This document shows, piece after piece, positions 1 through 5,024 of a stretch of 9,675 bases of DNA. Source of the DNA: Planctomycetota bacterium (GTDB lineage: Bacteria; Planctomycetota; UBA8108; UBA1146; JAJFFE01); the NCBI GenBank assembly GCA_020425835.1, contig JAGQRC010000080.1, forward strand, positions 1-9,675, read 5' to 3'. The translations under genes were made by a program, and so were the position numbers. The notes below the pieces were generated by a model. It saw nothing but the letters and a program-made list of their open reading frames with translations, ran no database searches and had not been told where the DNA came from. The stretch's first letter is position 1. Every line of letters begins with the position of its first letter.

Positions 1-162
1 ATCCCGCTGGTGGCCGTGGATGACCTCGCCATGGATGAGGAGCTCTTCCCCGACGAGACCGGAACGACCGGGTCCACCGGGGATCCCGGCGACTCGGGGG
101 GTGACGGAACAGGAGATGGTGGCGCGAACCCCGGTGGCGGCGCCGCCGGAAGAGATCGGTGA
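1..162 (+). CDS. 3' end of an unidentified protein with a disordered Gly/Asp-rich tail (partial)
   Basis: Frame 1 is open from the first base to a TGA at 160-162, giving 53 residues of the end of a protein that begins upstream of the window. The piece starts with a short hydrophobic stretch (IPLVAVDDLA), continues with an acidic segment (MDEELFPDE), and ends with about 30 residues made almost only of Gly, Thr, Ser, Asp, Pro, Asn and Ala. Such tails are usually disordered. No family can be named from this fragment. The reading is favoured because the frame is open to the window edge, codons are G/C-ending, and a long non-coding stretch with inverted repeats follows the stop. It could also be chance open frame in GC-rich DNA. 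Confidence 0.5.
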   Translation: MPLVAVDDLAMDEELFPDETGTTGSTGDPGDSGGDGTGDGGANPGGGAAGRDR

Positions 163-292
163 CGATCGGCGGTCGGGCAAGGACAAGAGCGAGGCCTCCC
201 CGAGCCGATACTCGATGAGGCTGCCCCGACCTCGTGAGAAACTGCACGGCCGGACACCCAAGGGACCATTCGCGGGACGCGTTGGCTTGCGT

Positions 293-329
293 GATCCTCG
301 CCCCTGCGACCCGAGGGGTCCGGCCTTTT
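293..329 (+). terminator. Possible rho-independent terminator
   Basis: GATCCTCG (293-300) can pair with CGAGGGGTC (312-320), with one bulged G and one G-U pair, around an 11-base loop. Six bases later comes a short run of four T (326-329). The U-tract is short and not adjacent to the stem, so this is a weak candidate for the end of the transcript carrying the gene that stops at 162. Confidence 0.3.
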
Positions 330-410
330 CACTCGCCTGACGCGCCGAAGAGTGAGTCAGGACCGCACACCAGCAAAGACGCGTGGGTATCGTCCCGCAG
401 GTCCGACGTC

Positions 411-416
411 TACAAT
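411..416 (+). promoter_or_regulatory. Candidate -10 box TACAAT
   Basis: TACAAT differs from the sigma-70 consensus TATAAT at one position and stands out in GC-rich DNA. With a 17-base spacer the -35 position is TATCGT (388-393), a poor match to TTGACA. If used, transcription would start near 422-424 and give a leader of roughly 350 bases before the ATG at 771, containing the folds at 431-460 and 484-568. Confidence 0.3.
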
Positions 417-430
417 CGGCACCCGGCGAG

Positions 431-460
431 TCTCTTACGGCAGATTCCGTGAGATCACGG
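431..460 (+). promoter_or_regulatory. Two mutually exclusive hairpins
   Basis: CCGTGA (447-452) and TCACGG (455-460) form a near-perfect palindrome with a two-base centre; as RNA it would be a 5-bp stem closed by AGAT. The same left arm can instead pair upstream: TCTC (431-434) with GAGA (451-454) and ACGG (437-440) with CCGT (447-450), with two bulged T. The two pairings share 447-454 and exclude each other. At DNA level CCGTGA-GA-TCACGG could also be an operator for a dimeric regulator. No known motif is recognised. Confidence 0.3.
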
Positions 461-483
461 CGGTGGCGTTCCCTTTGCCAAAT

Positions 484-568
484 CCGGTTCGCCGGGACTC
501 GACCCTCGTTTCGAGTGCCGGCCGCGTTGGTGCGAACCGGGGACTGCGCCATCCCCCGTAGCAGTCCC
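484..568 (+). ncRNA. Compact multi-stem fold, probable structured leader or small RNA
   Basis: Three stems abut without gaps. The outer stem CCGGTTCGC (484-492) pairs perfectly with GCGAACCGG (532-540). Directly stacked inside it, CGGGACTCGA (493-502) pairs with TCGAGTGCCG (511-520), with one G-G mismatch and an 8-base loop. Directly after the outer stem, GGACTGC (541-547) pairs perfectly with GCAGTCC (561-567) around a 13-base loop; G540-C568 could extend it at the cost of one outer pair. Bases 521-531 remain unpaired as a one-sided bulge. No U-tract follows, so it is not a typical terminator. I recognise no known riboswitch or RNA family. It lies about 200 bases before the HEAT-repeat gene, so a cis-acting leader or a small RNA are both possible. 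Confidence 0.4.
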
Positions 569-755
569 TGGCCCGGCGGGGTGGACGTCCTCGTCGAGCG
601 ATCCGCGGTTACCCGACTCGTGGACCTCGACTCGTCGGGACACTTCCCCTGCCGGCGCCACGTGTCGTCCGGAGAAGCGCCCCCCACCGGCGCTCATGAA
701 CTCCCGACTTCGTTCACGAACCCCCTCCCTCACGTGAGACCGATACCGACGATCT

Positions 756-762
756 GGAGGAG
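756..762 (+). promoter_or_regulatory. Ribosome binding site GGAGGAG for the HEAT-repeat gene
   Basis: GGAGGAG lies just upstream of the ATG at 771 (10 bases from the end of GGAGG), close to an ideal Shine-Dalgarno sequence. It fixes the start of the downstream gene. Confidence 0.7.
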
Positions 763-770
763 ATCCACGA

Positions 771-1898
771 ATGTCCGCCTCTTCGAGCCCAACCGACTCG
801 CCCGAAGCCTCCTCGAAATGGGTTCCCCTACTCCTGGGTGGACTGGGGCTCGCTTTCGTGATCGCGACCGCGTTCCAGATCGGGCGCATGGGTGATGACC
901 CGACGACGGTTGCGAAGATCCAACCCCCTACCCCTCCGCCTCCCCCGGCAGACACGTCGGGGACGATCGCCTCACCGCCGGAGGGCTCTGGGCAAACCGT
1001 CGACACCACCGGGGGTCGCCCAGCGCGGGCCGACGCGTCGGCGGTGGGTACCGCAATGGAGGACGCCCTCGCGAAGGTCCGGCAGGACCTCGAGGCGTTT
1101 CGTGCTCGAATGCAGACCGCGAGGAATCGCGAAGAGTCCCAGGCGTTCTGGGACGCCCGGATGGAACTGCTCGAGTACCTGAAGCAACTCGATCCGGCTT
1201 ATGCCGGCCCGGTGCTCGAGTTCCTGGAGACCGCGGACAACTTCCTCCAGCGTCGAGTGTTGCTGCTCGGGCTCGCGGAGATGGGGGGAGACACGATCGC
1301 GGACGGACTGGCCGACCACTACGACGAGTGGAGCCAGAAGGACAAGCGCGAGCAATCCGGCTCCGAGATCAAGTACACGGTCGAGGCGCTCGGGAAGATC
1401 GACACGGATCACTCCTTCGATCTGCTCAACCACTACCTCCGAGAAGGCGATCCCCAGGACCGCTCCCGATTCGTCGAGCAGCTCGGGCTCCACTCCCGGC
1501 GCGAGGAGTCCGTTCCGACGTTCGTCGACCTCGCGGGGCACGACACCCAGAACCGAGTTCGGAACAAGGCAGCCCAAGCCTTGAAGAGAACGGCACATCC
1601 GCGGTCCGCCGCCGACATCGAGAAGCTCCTGGAGACGGAGCGGGTCCCCTACGTCCGACAGACCATGATCGGCGCCCTGGGGTCGATCGGGGACCCGGCC
1701 TCCCTCAAGACGCTGGACCGGATCCTCCGAGAAGACGAAGATGTTTCCACTCGCCTCTCTGCTTGCCACTCGACGGCGGCGATCGGAGGAGCCAGCGCGC
1801 GGCGTATCCTGGAGCGGGTCGCCGCGTCCGACGAGAACCAGCGAGTCCGCACGTATGCGGAGGGCAAGCTGGTCGAGCTCGAGGATCGACGGAACTGA
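771..1898 (+). CDS. Membrane-anchored HEAT-repeat protein
   Basis: The 375-residue protein has a short polar N-terminus, one hydrophobic segment at about residues 17-37 (WVPLLLGGLGLAFVIATAF) and a Pro-rich linker (52-59, TPPPPP). A charged helical stretch follows (about 95-138), then paired helices of HEAT type to about residue 365. Typical repeat signatures are VRNKAAQALKR (263-273), VRQTMIGALGSIGDP (295-309) and TRLSACHSTAAIGG (327-340). The hydrophobic segment lacks a clear cleavage site, so a single-pass anchor with the repeats outside the inner membrane is likely. HEAT repeats bind other proteins; no catalytic residues are seen. The partner is unknown. The start is supported by GGAGGAG at 756-762. 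It may act with the kelch lipoprotein 93 bases downstream on the same strand, which is inferred only from position. Confidence 0.85.
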   Translation: MSASSSPTDSPEASSKWVPLLLGGLGLAFVIATAFQIGRMGDDPTTVAKIQPPTPPPPPADTSGTIASPPEGSGQTVDTTGGRPARADASAVGTAMEDALAKVRQDLEAFRARMQTARNREESQAFWDARMELLEYLKQLDPAYAGPVLEFLETADNFLQRRVLLLGLAEMGGDTIADGLADHYDEWSQKDKREQSGSEIKYTVEALGKIDTDHSFDLLNHYLREGDPQDRSRFVEQLGLHSRREESVPTFVDLAGHDTQNRVRNKAAQALKRTAHPRSAADIEKLLETERVPYVRQTMIGALGSIGDPASLKTLDRILREDEDVSTRLSACHSTAAIGGASARRILERVAASDENQRVRTYAEGKLVELEDRRN

Positions 1899-1943
1899 GC
1901 AGGTCCGAGCGATCGGTTCTCTCGAGCCTCCAAGAAACCCGAG

Positions 1944-1970
1944 TCCCGCTCGAGATTCGCTCGGGCGGGA
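1944..1970 (+). promoter_or_regulatory. Strong hairpin in the gap before the kelch lipoprotein gene
   Basis: TCCCGCTCGAG (1944-1954) pairs over all 11 positions, with one G-U pair, with CTCGGGCGGGA (1960-1970) around the loop ATTCG. It starts 46 bases after the HEAT gene stop and ends 21 bases before the GTG at 1992. The 3' arm contains most of the only GGGAGG in the gap (1967-1972), so the fold could hide a purine-rich site. No U-tract follows, so an intrinsic terminator is unlikely. An mRNA-stability or translation element is an alternative. Confidence 0.4.
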
Positions 1971-1991
1971 GGCACGAGAAGATCGACGCAC

Positions 1992-4262
1992 GTGATCCGC
2001 ACTTCGCTTGCACGCCCATTGTTCTCCCATGGCCCGTCGGGACCGGATCGGCTCGTGGACCCTCGGAGCGGATCGTTCACGGAGTCCCTCCGGCAAGCCG
2101 GTCGACTCGCCCGTACGATCGCGCCCGTGTTCCTCTTCGCCCTCGCCGCCGCGGCGGGATGTGACGGTCCGCATCCCCAATTGGTCTCGGCTCTGTTCGT
2201 GGACGGCGAGAACCCGGACGGCGTCGTCGGTTCGGACGAGAGCATCGTCCTGACGTTCTCGACTCCGGTCACGCTCCGAGAGCCCGTGTCGAGCGGTGTC
2301 CGCCTCGCGCCCGCCACCCACGACCTCGGGTTCTACCTCGTTCGCGCCGTGGAGCCTCGAGACTTCACCGGACTGCCCGACCGACTCCGCGACCGTCAAC
2401 TCCTGGTGGTCGTGCAAGGTGGCGATCGCTCGGTCCGCACGGCGGGGTGCTACCCGGACTGTCCCGATGCGTCGGGAGTCTCCGTCGACTTCGACCGCCT
2501 CGGGATCGAGACCGCCGATGGCCGGCGAGTGCATGGCCTGTCCAACACCGTCGACCTCTCTCAGCGCGACCCCGGCCCCGCCTCCCTCGTGTCGGCGGAG
2601 TGGATCGACGTCGATCGTTCGAACTCGGTCAACGACGGCGACGAGCTCAAACTCACGTGGGACCGCAAGGTGGGAATCGGCGAGCCGGTGCGACGCTCCC
2701 ACAACGAGGTCCCGGAGGACATGCTCGTCCTCCCGGTCAGCGGCGACCGGCTGGATGACGGCCGCGTTCGGACTCGACTCGAGCAGCGCGCCGAGGAGCG
2801 CACCCTCTATGCGATCCTCGGCTCGTCCCCACGTCTCTCACCGGCCGGCGTTTTCGATCCGGACGAGTTCTCGGTGGGTGATCCGACGGGACTCGCCGTC
2901 CGCGGAACCTCGATCCTGCGCAATCACGGCATCATCGACGTGTTCTCGCGCGGCGTCGCCGACGCCTCGATCGTCGACCTCGGTGGCGGACTCGACCTCT
3001 TCGTACCGATCCGCGTGCCCCGCCCCTTCGAGCAGGGAGTCTTGACCGAGCACACCGCGACGCCGCTCCCCGGCGGCCTCGTGCTGGTGACGGGCGGGAT
3101 GATCCCGACGTCGGGCAACGTCCCGCAGGTGCTCGAGACGGCCTACTTCTACGATGTGAACTCGGGCGAGTGGAGCGCACCGTTGCGGATGCTCTCGCCC
3201 CGGTGGGGACACACGGCCACCTACTTCGCGGGACCCGACGGGGCGCGCGGCTCGATCGACGACTTCGTCGTGATCGCCGGTGGCTGGAACCAACACCGAA
3301 ACCCTCTGCGCACCTGCGAAGTGGTGTTCCCGTTCGACGACCGTCCTGAGTTCCGACCCGTGCACGGGCTCGAAGGACTCTCCCGTCGCGCGCATCACAC
3401 CGCCCACGCCCTGGAACCCTGGACGCCCACCGGCGGCGGGACCCACACCACGCCCTGCGGGCACCTCGTGTTGGTCGGCGGGTCGGACGGCGCCGTCCTC
3501 TGCGGCGCACTGGAGCTGATCGACTTCACGTTGTACCGCGGTCGCACGGAGCGCGGCTTCGAGGGTTTCATCCTCGAGGGCCGGATCCATGTCGTCGGCT
3601 CGCTGGCATTCCCCCGCATCCGCCACCACTCCGCACTGGTCGGTCTCCCGGAGGCGCCGATCCTCTTCGTCTACGGGGGGCGCGGTGCGGAGGGAGAGAA
3701 CATCAACGCGCTCAGCTGGAGCTGCGAGGCGCTCGCCGCGCCGGAGCTCTTCGCGTTCGAGATCCACTGGGCGGATGACTCGACACCACTCTGGTCGGTC
3801 ACTCGACATCGACTCCCGGTCGATGCGATTCCCGGCGCGCGAGTCGAACCGGTGCTGATCCCGCTGCGTGAGGAACGAGCCAATCTGCTCTTGGTCGGTG
3901 GTTCGGAAGAGGAGAGTCCGATCGACGACGGCGAGCTCAGCACCGCATACCGCATCGACATCGATCTCGGCCGCGATCCGATCGTCGAGTACCTTCGGGC
4001 GGGGCGCATGATCGCACCACGCTCGCAGTTCGCCTCGACGCTCCTCCCTTCGGGTCATGCGCTCATCGTCGGTGGCCGAACCGGCGGACGCCCGACCAAC
4101 CGCGTCGAAGTCTTCGACCCCGCCTCGAACGAGTTCGAGATCTACGGCAGCCGCCTCCGACAGCCCCGATACGAAGGGACCATGACGCCACTGTCCGAAG
4201 AAGAGTGGCTGATCGTCGGCGGGGCGCCCGGCGGCGAGGTCTATCGACGCCCCGAGTGGTGA
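1992..4262 (+). CDS. Kelch-type beta-propeller lipoprotein with duplicated N-terminal domain
   Basis: The 756-residue product carries a lipoprotein signal: hydrophobic core TIAPVFLFALAAAAG followed by Cys57. The N-terminal half has two related beta segments beginning LVSALFVDGENPDG (64-77) and LVSAEWIDVDRSNS (199-212), each leading to a strand and a phrase like LTFSTPV or LTWDRKV. These resemble Ig-like domains of secreted proteins. From about residue 352 come seven hydrophobic-Gly-Gly strands typical of kelch repeats: VTGG (368), IAGG (430), LVGG (496), VYGG (562), LVGG (636), IVGG (693) and IVGG (742), suggesting a seven-bladed propeller. Function is unknown; binding of protein or polysaccharide at the cell surface is likely. 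The start is uncertain: the GTG at 1992 has only a weak AGAAG upstream and leaves a long n-region; an in-frame GTG at 2055 would give a shorter signal. Confidence 0.85.
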   Translation: MIRTSLARPLFSHGPSGPDRLVDPRSGSFTESLRQAGRLARTIAPVFLFALAAAAGCDGPHPQLVSALFVDGENPDGVVGSDESIVLTFSTPVTLREPVSSGVRLAPATHDLGFYLVRAVEPRDFTGLPDRLRDRQLLVVVQGGDRSVRTAGCYPDCPDASGVSVDFDRLGIETADGRRVHGLSNTVDLSQRDPGPASLVSAEWIDVDRSNSVNDGDELKLTWDRKVGIGEPVRRSHNEVPEDMLVLPVSGDRLDDGRVRTRLEQRAEERTLYAILGSSPRLSPAGVFDPDEFSVGDPTGLAVRGTSILRNHGIIDVFSRGVADASIVDLGGGLDLFVPIRVPRPFEQGVLTEHTATPLPGGLVLVTGGMIPTSGNVPQVLETAYFYDVNSGEWSAPLRMLSPRWGHTATYFAGPDGARGSIDDFVVIAGGWNQHRNPLRTCEVVFPFDDRPEFRPVHGLEGLSRRAHHTAHALEPWTPTGGGTHTTPCGHLVLVGGSDGAVLCGALELIDFTLYRGRTERGFEGFILEGRIHVVGSLAFPRIRHHSALVGLPEAPILFVYGGRGAEGENINALSWSCEALAAPELFAFEIHWADDSTPLWSVTRHRLPVDAIPGARVEPVLIPLREERANLLLVGGSEEESPIDDGELSTAYRIDIDLGRDPIVEYLRAGRMIAPRSQFASTLLPSGHALIVGGRTGGRPTNRVEVFDPASNEFEIYGSRLRQPRYEGTMTPLSEEEWLIVGGAPGGEVYRRPEW

Positions 4263-4269
4263 GCGAGTC

Positions 4270-4299
4270 GCGCCTCAGCGCGCGCGGCCATCGAGGCGC
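4270..4299. terminator. Inverted repeat at the convergent gene ends
   Basis: GCGCCTC (4270-4276) pairs perfectly with GAGGCGC (4293-4299) across 16 bases that are themselves GC-rich. It overlaps the last codons of the GNAT gene and lies just after the stop of the kelch lipoprotein gene (4260-4262). The position between two convergent genes fits a bidirectional terminator, but neither strand has a T-run after the stem. Confidence 0.25.
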
Positions 4300-4769
4300 A
4301 ACGTGACCATCCGGATTCCACACGGCGTCATCCAAAGACGATCCTCGCGAAACCCGTGGCTGGAGTAGAGGCGGATCGCCGGCTCGTTCGCTCGGCCGGT
4401 CGAGACGGTGACCGCTCGCGCACCGCGTCGATCGAGCACGTGCGCCACGAGTCGTGCGCCGAGACCTTGCCGGAAGTGGTCGGGGTGCACGACGAGCGAC
4501 GCGATCTCCAGCTCCCCGAGTTCACCGCTCGGATCCTCGACCTCGATCACCGCCGCGAGCTGCCCCGTTCGCTCGATCCCGAAGAACACACCTTTCGATG
4601 CTGCGATCGACGCGCTCGTGCGGTCGAGCGGAGGGAACACCTCGACCTCGAGGAGATCGGCTTCGACGCGGTACCCCGCCCACATCACCCGCCGGATCCG
4701 CTCCGCCACGTCCCGACGGCTCGATTCGAGTCTGAAGACACGGTCGACGGAGCGATCGCGTTGGTTCAA
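4275..4769 (-). CDS. GNAT-family N-acetyltransferase
   Basis: The protein transfers an acetyl group from acetyl-CoA to an amine; the substrate cannot be told. With the start used here (TTG at 4769, preceded by a G-run) it has 164 residues, normal for a single GNAT domain. Landmarks in order are a first strand VFRLES, a helix RRDVAERIRR, the strands GVFFGIERTGQLAAVIEVED and the core LEIASLVVHPDHFRQGLGARLVAHVL. The acetyl-CoA loop is FRQGLGARL, matching Q/R-x-x-G-x-G/A. A RimI-like end follows, ANEPAIRLYSSHGFRE. The frame is open to 4868, where TTG (4868) or GTG (4865) follows GGAGG (4874-4878). That extension is Arg-rich, has fewer G/C-ending codons and fits no fold, so I prefer the shorter form. 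An ATG at 4685 would remove the first strand. It converges on the kelch gene with 12 bases between stops. Confidence 0.82.
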   Translation of the reverse strand: MNQRDRSVDRVFRLESSRRDVAERIRRVMWAGYRVEADLLEVEVFPPLDRTSASIAASKGVFFGIERTGQLAAVIEVEDPSGELGELEIASLVVHPDHFRQGLGARLVAHVLDRRGARAVTVSTGRANEPAIRLYSSHGFREDRLWMTPCGIRMVTLRLDGRAR

Positions 4770-5024
4770 GATGCGGCCCCCCCGCCACCGGGAATCGGTG
4801 CAGAGCGATCTCACTGGCCGACGCGTCCGTTGCACCCACCGTCGCGCGGATCGAAAGCCATACACCAACCGCGCCTCCGAAGCGAGCCGCGGGGTTCACC
4901 GGGCTCGCGGCGAACGCGACTCGTCGAGGCGGGACTCTCACGAACCGGCTGTGAACGAAGCCCGAGTCGAGTAGTTTCGAACTGGCCGCCCACCTTGCAC
5001 CGTTCCTCAACCCCGCGAGATTCG
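4770..5024. promoter_or_regulatory. Divergent region between the GNAT gene and the potassium operon
   Basis: These 255 bases should hold promoters for both the minus-strand acetyltransferase and the plus-strand ktrBA operon. No convincing -10/-35 pair is visible. A perfect 7-bp inverted repeat GCGAGCC (4882-4888)/GGCTCGC (4902-4908) with a 13-base loop is present. CGACTCGT, also seen twice at 614-635, occurs at 4917-4924. The potassium-channel frame is open upstream through this region, but the translation is Arg/Pro-rich and lies antisense to the GNAT gene. Confidence 0.4.

Larger units (their letters stand above)
163..770. other. Long intergenic region without a credible gene
   Basis: About 600 bases separate the partial upstream gene from the HEAT-repeat gene. 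Open frames here are short, or are Arg/Pro/Ser-rich translations without hydrophobic cores, as expected from GC-rich non-coding DNA. What is visible is inverted-repeat structure. There is a nested fold right after the upstream stop: 171-177 pairs with 225-231, 194-198 with 217-221, and 201-204 with 211-214. There is a weak terminator-like hairpin at 293-329, a TACAAT box at 411-416, competing hairpins at 431-460 and a multi-stem fold at 484-568. Further on are a direct repeat CGACTCGT at 614-621 and 628-635, a stem 612-617/634-639, and palindromes CACGTG (659-664) and TCACGTGA (730-737). It probably holds the upstream transcript's end and the promoter and leader of the next gene. Confidence 0.6.

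Noticed and set aside
383..895. Plus-strand open frame of 170 codons in the long intergenic region
   Set aside because: Composition is Arg/Ser/Pro-rich, there is no ribosome binding site, and it overlaps the start of the HEAT gene in another frame.
455..1009. Minus-strand open frame of 184 codons over the intergenic region and the start of the HEAT gene
   Set aside because: Low-complexity Gly/Arg/Ser translation; half of it is antisense to the HEAT gene's membrane segment and Pro-rich linker.
972..2702. Minus-strand open frame of 576 codons across the HEAT and kelch genes
   Set aside because: It lies antisense to two well-supported genes. Its translation is rich in Arg, Glu, Gly and Val without domains, as expected for the opposite strand of GC-rich genes.
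2838..4058. Minus-strand open frame of 406 codons inside the kelch lipoprotein gene
   Set aside because: Antisense to clear kelch motifs; composition is charged and repetitive with no recognisable fold.
4356..5024. Upstream extension of the ktrB frame to give 904 residues
   Set aside because: The added 223 residues are Arg/Pro/His-rich, lack any membrane or domain pattern and lie antisense to the acetyltransferase gene. The ATG at 5025 precedes the first hydrophobic segment sensibly.
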